A stretch of 64,000 nt of DNA, from contig NZ_VTHK01000017.1 in the NCBI RefSeq assembly GCF_009765355.1, forward strand, positions 122,460 to 186,459. The letters run 5' to 3'. Position 1 is the first letter of the stretch. Each line of letters begins with the position of its first letter. The DNA comes from Amycolatopsis anabasis. Lineage in GTDB: Bacteria > Actinomycetota > Actinomycetes > Mycobacteriales > Pseudonocardiaceae. A model generated the notes under the pieces. The model saw only the letters and a list, made by a program, of their open reading frames with translations, searched no databases and had not been told where the DNA came from. The position numbers and the translations under genes are program-made. Shown here one piece after another: positions 53,112 to 62,378 of this stretch.

Positions 53112-54140
53112 ATGAAACCAGTACGACAGCGACGTCGTTTCTCGGTAACCGCGCTCGCCGCGGGAATGCTGGCCGCGGCCGTCTTCCCGGTCGCCGGGCA
53201 CGAAGCGGCCGCGGCACCGGCAGCCGTGGCCGACGATGGCGCGAAGGTCGTCGACGAGATCCGGATCGACGAGCGCACCGTCGACTTGAAGATCCAGACA
53301 CCGGCGCTGCCCGACCTGCTCGGGAAGCCCGGGACGGCCATGGTGCGGCTGCTGGTGCCGAGCGGCTGGTCGAAGGACGCCACCCGGACCTGGCCGGTGC
53401 TGTACCTGCTGCACGGCTGCTGCGACGCCAGGGAGTACAAGTCCTGGACGGAGTACACCGACGTCAAGGAGTTCACCGCGGACAAGCAGGCGATCATCGT
53501 CATGCCGAGCGCCGGTGCGATCGGCATGTACAGCCAGTGGTGGAACTACGGGCTCAGCGACAAGCCGGACTGGCCGACCTTCCACACGACCGAGGTCCGG
53601 CAGATCCTGGAGCGCGGGTACCGGGCGGGCACGAAGCGCTCGATCGCCGGGCTGTCCATGGGCGCCTACGGCGCCATGGAATACGCCAGCCGCTTCCCCG
53701 GCATGTTCGGCGCGGCGGCCGCGTACAGCGGTGCGCTCAACGTCCTGCTGCCGCCCATTCCCGAAGTGACGCAGATGAACATCATCGCGCAGGGCATCTT
53801 CCTGTGGGGGATCCTCTGGGGTGACCCGTGGTCGCAGCGAGCACGGTGGATGGACCACAACCCGTACGACAAGGTGGACAAGCTGCGCGGCACGCGGCTG
53901 TACGTTTCCGCCGGTGACGGCAATCCCGGCCCGATCGACGACCCGAATGCCCCGCCGATCGCCGGAAACCTGCTCGAGGGAATGGCGTTAGGCAATTCCA
54001 AGACGTTCACCGACAAACTGCGGTCGAGCGGCATTCCGGTCACCACGGACTACTACGGGGCGGGCACGCACACCTGGCCGTACTGGGAACGCGCGCTGAA
54101 GCGGTCCTGGCCGGTACTCGCGTCCGGAATGGGCAGCTGA
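53112..54140 (+). CDS. Antigen 85-like esterase/acyltransferase
   Basis: 342 aa. Signal peptide about 1-35. Alpha/beta-hydrolase of the esterase D/antigen 85 family: WPVLYLLHGCCD, nucleophile S172 in GLSMGAYG, and the histidine in GTHTWPYW. In mycolate-bearing relatives these proteins transfer mycolic acids; Amycolatopsis-type bacteria lack mycolates, so here it may be a general esterase. Start ATG 53112 behind GGAG. Followed 22 nt later by a broken FAAL gene. Confidence 0.88.
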   Translation: MKPVRQRRRFSVTALAAGMLAAAVFPVAGHEAAAAPAAVADDGAKVVDEIRIDERTVDLKIQTPALPDLLGKPGTAMVRLLVPSGWSKDATRTWPVLYLLHGCCDAREYKSWTEYTDVKEFTADKQAIIVMPSAGAIGMYSQWWNYGLSDKPDWPTFHTTEVRQILERGYRAGTKRSIAGLSMGAYGAMEYASRFPGMFGAAAAYSGALNVLLPPIPEVTQMNIIAQGIFLWGILWGDPWSQRARWMDHNPYDKVDKLRGTRLYVSAGDGNPGPIDDPNAPPIAGNLLEGMALGNSKTFTDKLRSSGIPVTTDYYGAGTHTWPYWERALKRSWPVLASGMGS

Positions 54141-54162
54141 CCGGCGGAGCCGAGGGAAAACC

Positions 54163-54566
54163 ATGACGACCATCTCGGATACCTCGAATGGAGCGGGTGC
54201 CGATCCGGTGGGTGCGGTCGCCGAAAGCCTCCCCGCGGCGCTGGCGCACTGGGCCAAGACGCGTGGTGACGAGCGGGCGGTCACCTTCGTCGACTACTCC
54301 GGCGACCCCGCCGGGGTGATCGGGCCGCGGTGCTGGCCGAGCAGTCGGCGGAGTACCTGATCGCGTTCCTCGGCGTGCTGCGCGCCGGGCTGGTCGCGGT
54401 CCCGCTGTTCGAGCCGTCCCCGCTGCCCGGGCACCTGGCGCGGCTGGCCGTGCGGGACGTGGTGCTCATCGGCCCGGGTGAGCTGCCGCGCACCTCGAGC
54501 GGCAAGGTCCGCCGGGCGTCGTGCCGGACCCGCTACGCCGAGGACGCGTTCGGCGTGCGCGGCTGA
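54163..54566 (+). pseudogene. Collapsed fatty-acyl-AMP ligase (FAAL) remnant
   Basis: Three fragments of a ~580-aa enzyme survive. The first (MTTISD... ALAHWAKTRGDERAVTFVDYSGDPAG) runs to about 54317. The second, in another frame, holds GDRAAVLAEQSAEYLIAFLG and AVPLFEPSPLPGHLARLA. The third, in frame with the second, holds VVLIGPGELPRTSSGKVRR, the C-terminal A10 motif. About 40 residues are missing at the first junction and some 400 at the second. A ribosome binding site (GAGGGAAA) and ATG remain. The gene cannot make an active ligase. Confidence 0.85.
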
Positions 54567-54575
54567 CCCGGGAGA

Positions 54576-56237
54576 TCACCCCGGGCCGGTGACCGGGACG
54601 GCGGGGTGGTTCGCGGGGATCGGGTCGAGGCGGTGGTAGGGCTCGTGCTGCGGTGGTCGGGGATCGCGATCGCCGTGGTTCGGCCAGAACGAGAACGCGC
54701 GCTCGGCTTGCGCGGTGATGGTGAGGGAGGGGTTGACCCCGAGGTTGGCGCTGACGGCCGCGCCGTCGACGACGGACAGGTTCGGATGGCCGAAGACCCG
54801 GTGGTAGGGGTCGATGACGCCGTGGCCGGGATCCGTGCCGATGACCGCGCCACCGAGGAAGTGGGCGGTGAGGGGGATGCCGAAGATCTCGCCCCAGGTG
54901 CCTCCGGCGACCCCGCCGATCCGGTCGGCGACGCGCTGGTTCGCCTGGTATCCGGCGGGGATGAAGCTCGGGTTGGGCTCCCCGTGCCCCTGTTTCGAGG
55001 TGAATTTGCGGCGGCCGAAAAGGCCGTGTTTGGTGTAGGTGGTGATCGAGTTGTCCAGGCTCTGCATCACCAGGAGGATGAGCGTGCGTTCGCTCCACCG
55101 GTAGGCGTGGGCGACCTTGGCGGTGCGCACCGGATGCCGCAGCAACTGGTACAGGAACTGGCGCCATCGCGGGGTGGGGGCGTCGCCGTCGGTGGCCACG
55201 GTCTGCAGCAGGCCGATGGCGTTGCTGCCCTTGCCGTACCGGACGGGTTCGATGTGGGTGTTCTCGTCCGGGTGGAACGACGAGGTGATGGCCAGGCCGC
55301 GGGAGAAGTCCCGCTGGGGGTCGGGCCGGGGCCGGGCCGAGCCGATGATGGCCTCCGAGTTGGTGCGGGTGAGTTCGCCCAGCCGGGGTGACAGGTTCGG
55401 CAGCGCGCCGGTGTCGCGCAGGGAGTGCAGCAGTTTCTGGGTCCCCCAGGTCCCGGCGGCGAGCACCACCTGGCCCGCGACGATCCGCCGCCGCGCCTTG
55501 CGCCGGAGGCCCGCGGTCGGCCGCGTCTCGACCTCGAAGGAGCCGTCGGGGCGCTCGGTGAGCCCGGTGACCGTGGTGAGCGGGAGGACGGTCGCCCCGG
55601 CGCGTTCGGCAAGGTAGAGGTAGTTCTTCACCAGGGTGTTCTTCGCGCCGACCCGGCAGCCGGTCATGCAGGCTCCGCATTCGGTGCAGCCGGTGCGGTC
55701 CGGTCCGGCGCCGCCGAAGTACGGATCGGCCGCGCGCTCGCCCGGCCGTCCGAAGTGGACGCCCACCGGGGTGGGGCGGAAGGTGTGCGCGACGCCGAGG
55801 TCGGCGGCGACACCGCGGATCACCTCGTCCACCGGGGTCGACGCGGGATTGGTGAACACACCGAGCATCCGGCTCGCCTGGTCGTAGTGCGGGGCGAGTT
55901 CGGCCGCCCAATCGGTGATGTGCGCCCACTGCGGATCGCGGTAGAACGCCGGAGAAGGCCGGTAGAGCGTGTTGGCGTAGACCAGCGACCCGCCGCCCAC
56001 CCCGGCGCCCGCCAGGATCATCACGTTGTTGAGCAGGTGGATGCGCTGGATGCCGTAGCAGCCCAGCCGCGGGGCCCAGAGGTAGCGGCGCAGGTTCCAG
56101 GACGTCCTGGCGAAGTCCTCGTCGGCGAACCGGCGACCGGCTTCGAGCACCGCGACCCGGTAGCCCTTCTCGGTCAGCCGGAGCGCGGCGACACTGCCGC
56201 CGAACCCCGAGCCGACCACGACCACGTCGTAATCCAT
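54576..56237 (-). CDS. GMC-type FAD oxidoreductase (cholesterol oxidase-like)
   Basis: 553 aa. FAD motif VVVGSGFGGSVAALRLTEKG at 5-24, and the GMC segment GAGVGGGSLVYANTLYRP. A Cys-rich segment CTECGACMTGC (near 205) with three Cys in CxxCxxxC spacing resembles the ferredoxin-like insert of mycobacterial ChoD relatives. The C-terminus has NLSVVDGAAVSANLGVNPSLT. No signal peptide, so cytoplasmic or unconventional. Substrate probably a sterol or related alcohol. Start ATG 56237 behind GGAGG. Confidence 0.88.
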   Translation of the reverse strand: MDYDVVVVGSGFGGSVAALRLTEKGYRVAVLEAGRRFADEDFARTSWNLRRYLWAPRLGCYGIQRIHLLNNVMILAGAGVGGGSLVYANTLYRPSPAFYRDPQWAHITDWAAELAPHYDQASRMLGVFTNPASTPVDEVIRGVAADLGVAHTFRPTPVGVHFGRPGERAADPYFGGAGPDRTGCTECGACMTGCRVGAKNTLVKNYLYLAERAGATVLPLTTVTGLTERPDGSFEVETRPTAGLRRKARRRIVAGQVVLAAGTWGTQKLLHSLRDTGALPNLSPRLGELTRTNSEAIIGSARPRPDPQRDFSRGLAITSSFHPDENTHIEPVRYGKGSNAIGLLQTVATDGDAPTPRWRQFLYQLLRHPVRTAKVAHAYRWSERTLILLVMQSLDNSITTYTKHGLFGRRKFTSKQGHGEPNPSFIPAGYQANQRVADRIGGVAGGTWGEIFGIPLTAHFLGGAVIGTDPGHGVIDPYHRVFGHPNLSVVDGAAVSANLGVNPSLTITAQAERAFSFWPNHGDRDPRPPQHEPYHRLDPIPANHPAVPVTGPG

Positions 56238-56573
56238 GGACCTGGTTTCCTCCGTATTCCCGGGGTTCGCGGTGTTGAAGTGTAGGGAATTCCACCGCGG
56301 TGTGGCCAGTGGCATTTCGCCGAGTGCCGCAATCCGATACGCGCATTCGCGGTAATTGTCACCCGGGCACGAAATCGGCGGGTGCGGGCCTGCTTGTCGA
56401 TGATGATTCCGTGGGCGAGGCGGACTCGTCCGGTGCGCCCGATGAGGCCGGGCTGGGCCGCCAGGAGTCCCTGTCAGGTAGCTGCCACGGCGTTGCTTCG
56501 GCGCGGACGTGGCTGAATGCTGAGCGTGATCGATATCCGCAGGGTCGTATTTCTCGAGAGATTGTGGGACAGC
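56238..56573. other. Intergenic region
   Basis: About 335 nt between divergent genes, with a frame open into the next gene. No RNA gene or repeat is recognised. Confidence 0.5.
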
Positions 56574-58262
56574 ATGGCTACCTGGCCGGAAAGCGCTTCC
56601 TTTTCGCGCGGTAACTCCTACGTGGTGATTTTCCAGGACAGCGGACTTGCCGAGGCTGTCGCGGTGGCGCTGCGAAACGCGCTGTTCCGGATCGGCCGCG
56701 ACGACATGGTCCTCGTGCCCGCGCTACGTGGTGCCGACTTCCTCGACGCCGAAAGGCGGCGTGGCGATTTTTCCCAGGCGACCGTGATCGCGCGTCAGGG
56801 CGAGGGGATCGATCGCCTCGACCGGCCGGGATTCCTCGCGGTAAGCCGGTCGCAGCGCGGTCTGGCCGCCCATCCCGGTAACGGGGAAACCGTCCTCGTC
56901 TATGCGGACACGGTGGACGATCTGGTGCGGGGAATCGTCACGTATCGTCCCGTTCCCTCACTGGTCGGACGCGAGGTGATCGCTCAGCCGTCCCGGCAAG
57001 CCGTGCGGCGGACCCGGAAGGCGAAGCAGCGGCACAGCGCTGTTCCGGTGCGGCGGGCGGCCTTCTCGCTCGGTGGCGCTCTCGCCATCGGGGGATGTCT
57101 GGCCTTGGCGCCGTCGCAATCGGCTGGCGCGCAGCCCGTGCACGACGACACGCTTTCCTTGGCTTCCGCGACCGTGCCGGTGGCGCGGAACACCGACACG
57201 CCGGACGCCGTCGCCGATCCGGTGCCGCTGTGCATCAACGAACCCGACGCCGACCCGTGTTTCGGTTACTCGCCCGAGGAGCCGCGGGCGGAGCCGTTGA
57301 CGCCGGTGCGGCCGCAGGTGGCGCCACCGGTCGATCCGTTCTTCCCCCGGCAGCAGTACGAAGACCTCAAGGAGGCCAACGGGGTGGCCAGGGGGATGGC
57401 CGAGGCCATCGGCCGAGTCGTACTGGGCTACAGCAGCGGGGCCGGTGCCTACGAGTCGGCCGAAGGCTACGCCAAACGTGGTTTGGTGGCGGCGTGCGCG
57501 GTGTGGAAGCCCGCGTGCCTGGGGGTGGAGACCCTGCCACCGGTGGTCGGCTGGACCGCCGGAATCGTCGCGGGTGTCAAAACGGTTTTCCCCGAGTATG
57601 TGGAAGAACTGCGCAAGAAGCTGGACCGGAAATGGGATGAGATCAAGGAGAACGCGCAACGCCCCATCGAGGTGCCTCCGGGAGGCTTCTGCAACGGCCC
57701 GCGGGGCGCGTGCGAACGACCGGGGAGCGACCGGACGGAGCAGGACACGGACACGGTGACCCCGTCGAACGACGTCACCGAGATCGTTCCGCAGCGCCCG
57801 GCCGCCGCACCTGGTACTCCCGCGTCGCCGGATGTGCCCGCGGGCGACGACGAACCGAGCCCGGCTCCGGCCGTGCCCGTGCCTCCGGCTCCGGTCCAGG
57901 AACCGCAGCAGCCCGCGCCGGTGGCTCCCACACCGTCCTATCAGGACTCCACGCCCATACCGTCCTATCAGGACCCGATGCCGAGTCCTTCCCCCAGCGT
58001 GCCCGCCCCGGCGCCGGATACGTCAGCCGGTGCTCGAACACCGACCTACTCGTCGAGTGGACCGACGCCGTACATCCCCAGCGGCGGCATGGGTTATCAG
58101 CCACCGGACTACAGCCGGCCCGGCCCGACCGGCGGCAACGGACCCGGCTGGGGTGACGCGGGTGTGCCGCCGGACCAGCCAGGTGAGACGGTCGAGGTGA
58201 AGCCGTATCCGAACCAGCCGAGCGCGCCGCCGAGCGACCCCGGCTACAACCCGCTCGCCTGA
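56574..58262 (+). CDS. Unrecognised protein with one membrane segment and Pro-rich tail
   Basis: 562 aa. Residues 1-150 look like a cytoplasmic alpha/beta domain (SYVVIFQDSGLAEAVAVAL; GNGETVLVYADTVDDLV). A basic stretch and hydrophobic helix at about 158-190 (RRAAFSLGGALAIGGCLALA) would anchor or export what follows. Residues 190-380 contain four cysteines and a helix ending in EYVEELRKKLDRKWDEI. The tail is Pro/Ser/Thr-rich with the repeat PSYQD. ATG at 56574 has GGGA 6 nt upstream. I do not recognise a family. The arrangement suggests a wall-spanning, surface-exposed protein. Confidence 0.75.
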   Translation: MATWPESASFSRGNSYVVIFQDSGLAEAVAVALRNALFRIGRDDMVLVPALRGADFLDAERRRGDFSQATVIARQGEGIDRLDRPGFLAVSRSQRGLAAHPGNGETVLVYADTVDDLVRGIVTYRPVPSLVGREVIAQPSRQAVRRTRKAKQRHSAVPVRRAAFSLGGALAIGGCLALAPSQSAGAQPVHDDTLSLASATVPVARNTDTPDAVADPVPLCINEPDADPCFGYSPEEPRAEPLTPVRPQVAPPVDPFFPRQQYEDLKEANGVARGMAEAIGRVVLGYSSGAGAYESAEGYAKRGLVAACAVWKPACLGVETLPPVVGWTAGIVAGVKTVFPEYVEELRKKLDRKWDEIKENAQRPIEVPPGGFCNGPRGACERPGSDRTEQDTDTVTPSNDVTEIVPQRPAAAPGTPASPDVPAGDDEPSPAPAVPVPPAPVQEPQQPAPVAPTPSYQDSTPIPSYQDPMPSPSPSVPAPAPDTSAGARTPTYSSSGPTPYIPSGGMGYQPPDYSRPGPTGGNGPGWGDAGVPPDQPGETVEVKPYPNQPSAPPSDPGYNPLA

Positions 58263-58433
58263 CCTCGGTGCCGATTCCGCCAGACCGGCTCCGGAGGAGA
58301 ACCGGGCGAATCACTCGAGTGGCCGCCGACGCGAACGTGGGTGTGGTGCATTCGGGTTATTTGGCGTGAAGCGGGTGGAGGGAGCAGGGCAGGCTCCGAA
58401 CAATGGCCCCGGTACCGAAGAGGGGTGGTTGCG

Positions 58434-61400
58434 GTGCCTCGTCCGGAGCGTTCGCTGGATACCGGGGATGACGTTCTGCTGCGGTTCGCGGCGGATCTGC
58501 GCCGGCTGCGCCACGAAGCGGGCGGGCTGACGCTGCGGGAACTGGGGCGGCGGGCGCACTACGCGTCCTCGACGTTGTCGGACGCCGCCGGGGGACGGGC
58601 GCTGCCGAGCCTGGCGGTGACGACGGCGTATGTGCGGGCCTGCGGTGGTGATGTGGATGCGTGGGAGCGTCGCTGGCGCGCGGTGGCCGCCGCCCTCGCC
58701 GCTGCGGAGCCGGAACCGGAGGAAGGCGGGAAGAACGGCGAGCCGCCGTCGCCGTATGCCGGGCTGGCCGCGTTCCAGGCCGAGGACGCCGAGCTGTTCT
58801 TCGGCCGCGAACGAGCCGTGGACGAGCTGATCAAGCAGGTGTCGTCCCGGCGGTTCGTCGCGGTGTTCGGCGCCTCCGGTGCGGGGAAGTCCTCGCTGCT
58901 GCGCGCCGGTCTGCTGCCCGCCGCGCGCACGGGGGTGCTGGCGGAGGGGACGTCCTGGCCGGCGGTGGTGCTGACGCCGGGGGCGCACCCGCTGGAGGAG
59001 TGCGCCATCCAGCTGGCCTGCTGGACCCACCGCGCCGCGGGGCACCTGCACGCGGAGTTCGGCGACGACCCGCGGAATCTGCACCGGGTGATCCGCCAGC
59101 GGCTGGTCGGGGAACCACCGGAGGTCGAGCTGGCGCTGGTGGTGGACCAGTTCGAGGAGATCTTCACCGCGTGCGGCGACGGCGCCGAGCGCGCTGCCTT
59201 CCTGGCCGCCGTGCTGACCGCGGCGCGGACGGAAGGCAGCCGGTGCCGGGTGGTGCTGGGGGTGCGGACCGACTTCTACACCCACTGCGCCCAGCACGCC
59301 GATCTCGCCGAGGCGCTGCAGGGGGCGCAACTGCTGCTGGGCCCGATGCACCCCGACGAGTTGCACCGGGCCATCACGCAACCCGCGGTGCGGGCCGGCT
59401 GCCGGGTCGAGGGTCCGCTGCTGGCCCGCATCGCCGCCGACGCGGCCGGCCAGGCCGGGGCGCTGCCACTGGTCTCGCACGCGTTGCTGGAAACCTGGCG
59501 GCGCCGCCGCGGCAACACCCTCACCCTCGCCGGTTACGACGCGGCGGGCGGCGTCGACGGCGCCGTCGCCCGCACCGCCGAACAGGCCTACGCCGCTTTG
59601 ACCGAAGACCAGCGGCAGCGGGTGCGGCAGGTCTTCCTCCGGCTGGTGGCGCCCGGGGAGGGCACCGAGGACACCAAGCGCCGCATCGACCGCCGGGAGT
59701 TCGACGAGGACCCCGACACCACGGCCGTGCTGGACGCCCTCGCCCGCGCGAGACTGCTCACCCTGGAGCACCACAGCGTGGAGATCGCGCACGAAGCCCT
59801 CATCCGGTCCTGGCCGCGCCTGCGCGGCTGGATAGACGAGGACCGCGACGGGCTGCGCGTGCATCGCCAGCTCACCGACGCCACCAACACGTGGGAGACG
59901 CTCGACCGGGATCCCGGATCCCTCTACCGCGGGCTTCGCCTGGCCACCGCCCAGGATTGGGCGAAGCGGTTCGGCGACCGCCTCACCCCGCGGGAACGGG
60001 AGTTCCTCGACACCAGCACCGCCGCCGACGTCCGCGAACAGGCCGCCACTCGCCGGCGTGCCCGCCGCCTGCGCCGGCTGGTCGCATTGCTGACCGTCCT
60101 GCTCGTGGTCGCCGCCACGGCCACCCTCTACGCCATCCGTGCCCGGCACAGCGTCATGGAGCAGCGGAACACCGCGCTGGCTCGGCAGGCCGTCGGTGCC
60201 GCGGCCGCCATGCAGGAAGCCAATCCCGCCCTGGCCGCACAGCTCCGGCTGGCCGCCTACCGGCTCGCGCCCCTGCCGGAGGCGCGGAACGGCCTGCTCA
60301 GCAACTTCGCCACCCCGTACGCCAGCCTGATCACCAGCCACCCCCAGCCCGCCTCCGCGGCCGTGTTCAGCCCGGACGGCCGCGTGCTCGCCACCGGCAG
60401 CAGGGACCGGACCGTCCGGCTGTTCGACGTGTCCGATGCCCATCGCCCCCGGGAGTTGGGCGTTCTCACCGGTCATACGGACTGGATCCACACCTTGGTG
60501 TTCAGCCCGGATGGCCGCATGCTCGCCAGCGCCGCCGCCGACAGCACCGCGCGGCTGTGGGACGTGTCCGATCCCCGGCAGGCACAGCCACTGTCCACTG
60601 TGGTCGGTCACGCCGACCGGGTCCAGGCCGTGGCGTTCCGCCGCGACGCCCAGGTGCTGGTCACGAGCAGCCGGGACACGACCGTCAAGGTGTGGGAGCT
60701 GACCGATCCGCGCAATCCGGCCCTGCTGCACACGCTCACCGGTCACACCGGCGACGTGCACGGAATGGAGCTCAGCCCGGACGGCCGGGTCCTCGCCACC
60801 GCCAGCTACGACAAGACCGTCCGGCTGTGGGACATGGCCGATCCGCGCGCCGCGCCCACACCGCGCGCGGTGATCAGCGGCGAAACCCCGCAGTACACGG
60901 CGGTGTTCAGCCCGGACGGTCAGGTCCTCGCCACCGGGGGCCGGGACCGGATCGTGCGCCTGTGGGACGTGGCCGACCGCGCGAACCCGCGACCCCTGGC
61001 GAATCTGCCCGGTCACTTCCGGGTGCACGCCGCGGTGTTCAGCCCGGACGGGCGAACCCTGGCCACCGCCGACGAAGACCGGAAGGTGCGGCTGTGGGAC
61101 GTGACCGATCGACGCGATGCCCGGGAACTCGCCACCCTCGCCGGGCACTCCGCCGCCGTGACCTCGGTGGCCTTCAGCCCCGATGGCAACAGCCTGGCCA
61201 CCACCAGCGACGACCGGACCGTCCGCGTGGAAGATCTTCGTGAACTGGCGGCCGGTCGGCATCTCGAGGGCGTCCGGTTCGCGGCTTTCAGCCCCGACGG
61301 CCGGACACTCGCCACCGGGGGGAACGACAAGGCCATCCGGTTGTGGCGGCTCGACGGCCGCCGCCTCGAAAGCGTGACCGGTCTGAGCGACCATGCCGAT

Positions 61401-62270
61401 GCCATCGCGTCCCTCGCGTTCAGCCCGGACGGCAACACCCTGGTGTCCAGTGACGACAGCGGAACGGTCCGGCTGTGGGACGTCACCGATCCGCGGCTTC
61501 CCCGGGCGGCCGCCACGTTGACCGGCCACCTGAACGCGGTCGGAACCGTGGCGTTCCATCCCGGCGGCCGCATCCTGGCCACCCCCAGCAACGACAAGAC
61601 GGTGCGGCTGTGGGACGTGGCCGATCCGCACCATCCCCGGGAACTCGCGAATCTCGCCGGTTACACCCACGAGGCTTACTCGACCTCGTTCAGTTCCGAC
61701 GGGAACACCCTCGCCATCGGCGGGCCGGGTCCCACCGCCCCGCTGTGGGACGTCACCGACCCCGCGCGGCCCCGCGCACTGCCCGCCTTGCGCAACCCCA
61801 CCGAGAGCGCCGAATGGGTGACCTTCAGCCGCACCGGCGGCATCCTCGCCACCTCCGCCGCGGACAACACCATGCAGCTGTGGGACCTCGGCGACCCGCA
61901 GCGTCCCCGGGCCCTCACCGCACTCGCCGGACACACCGGGAACATTCAAATAGCGAATTTCAGCTCGGACGGCCGCCTCCTCGCCACCGGCGGGGATGAC
62001 GACACGGTGCGCTTGTGGGACCTGACCGAGCCGCGACGACCTCGTGAGCACACGGCCCTGACCGGCCACGCCGGCCCCATCTGGGCACTGGCGTTCAGCC
62101 CCGAGGGCACCACCCTCGTCACGGGCGGAGCGGACCGCACCATCCGGGTCTGGGACCTCGACGTCGAACGCGTCGCCAACCGGATCTGTGCGATGACCTA
62201 TCCGGGGATCACCGAAGCCGAATGGAACCGGCACTTCCCCGATCTGCCGTACCGGCCGCCTTGCGGCTGA
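58434..62270 (+). CDS. XRE-nSTAND1-WD40 protein (14 WD repeats)
   Basis: 1278 aa. N-terminal helix-turn-helix (about 10-70), then a conserved YAGLAAFQAEDAELFFGRE linker, nSTAND1 NTPase with Walker A GASGAGKSS (146-154) and Walker B LALVVDQFEE, a basic membrane helix near 540-570 (RRLVALLTVLLVVAATATLY), and 14 WD40 repeats from about 640 to the end, enough for two seven-bladed propellers. I chose the GTG at 58434 behind AGAGGGG. Probably a signal-sensing switch ATPase; its ligand is unknown. Confidence 0.9.
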   Translation: MPRPERSLDTGDDVLLRFAADLRRLRHEAGGLTLRELGRRAHYASSTLSDAAGGRALPSLAVTTAYVRACGGDVDAWERRWRAVAAALAAAEPEPEEGGKNGEPPSPYAGLAAFQAEDAELFFGRERAVDELIKQVSSRRFVAVFGASGAGKSSLLRAGLLPAARTGVLAEGTSWPAVVLTPGAHPLEECAIQLACWTHRAAGHLHAEFGDDPRNLHRVIRQRLVGEPPEVELALVVDQFEEIFTACGDGAERAAFLAAVLTAARTEGSRCRVVLGVRTDFYTHCAQHADLAEALQGAQLLLGPMHPDELHRAITQPAVRAGCRVEGPLLARIAADAAGQAGALPLVSHALLETWRRRRGNTLTLAGYDAAGGVDGAVARTAEQAYAALTEDQRQRVRQVFLRLVAPGEGTEDTKRRIDRREFDEDPDTTAVLDALARARLLTLEHHSVEIAHEALIRSWPRLRGWIDEDRDGLRVHRQLTDATNTWETLDRDPGSLYRGLRLATAQDWAKRFGDRLTPREREFLDTSTAADVREQAATRRRARRLRRLVALLTVLLVVAATATLYAIRARHSVMEQRNTALARQAVGAAAAMQEANPALAAQLRLAAYRLAPLPEARNGLLSNFATPYASLITSHPQPASAAVFSPDGRVLATGSRDRTVRLFDVSDAHRPRELGVLTGHTDWIHTLVFSPDGRMLASAAADSTARLWDVSDPRQAQPLSTVVGHADRVQAVAFRRDAQVLVTSSRDTTVKVWELTDPRNPALLHTLTGHTGDVHGMELSPDGRVLATASYDKTVRLWDMADPRAAPTPRAVISGETPQYTAVFSPDGQVLATGGRDRIVRLWDVADRANPRPLANLPGHFRVHAAVFSPDGRTLATADEDRKVRLWDVTDRRDARELATLAGHSAAVTSVAFSPDGNSLATTSDDRTVRVEDLRELAAGRHLEGVRFAAFSPDGRTLATGGNDKAIRLWRLDGRRLESVTGLSDHADAIASLAFSPDGNTLVSSDDSGTVRLWDVTDPRLPRAAATLTGHLNAVGTVAFHPGGRILATPSNDKTVRLWDVADPHHPRELANLAGYTHEAYSTSFSSDGNTLAIGGPGPTAPLWDVTDPARPRALPALRNPTESAEWVTFSRTGGILATSAADNTMQLWDLGDPQRPRALTALAGHTGNIQIANFSSDGRLLATGGDDDTVRLWDLTEPRRPREHTALTGHAGPIWALAFSPEGTTLVTGGADRTIRVWDLDVERVANRICAMTYPGITEAEWNRHFPDLPYRPPCG

Positions 62271-62378
62271 TCATTGTTCGGAGGTTGTTCTTCGGTATCC
62301 GCCCGAAGATCCCGAACAACCCCCTGGCGCTACAACCGAGGCAGACGCCTCGACCACCTTGCGAACAGGGGAAACGAC

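Noticed and set aside
52832..53527. 231-codon minus-strand ORF over the antigen 85-like gene start
   Set aside because: It is a shadow of the esterase gene, which has a signal peptide and catalytic motifs.
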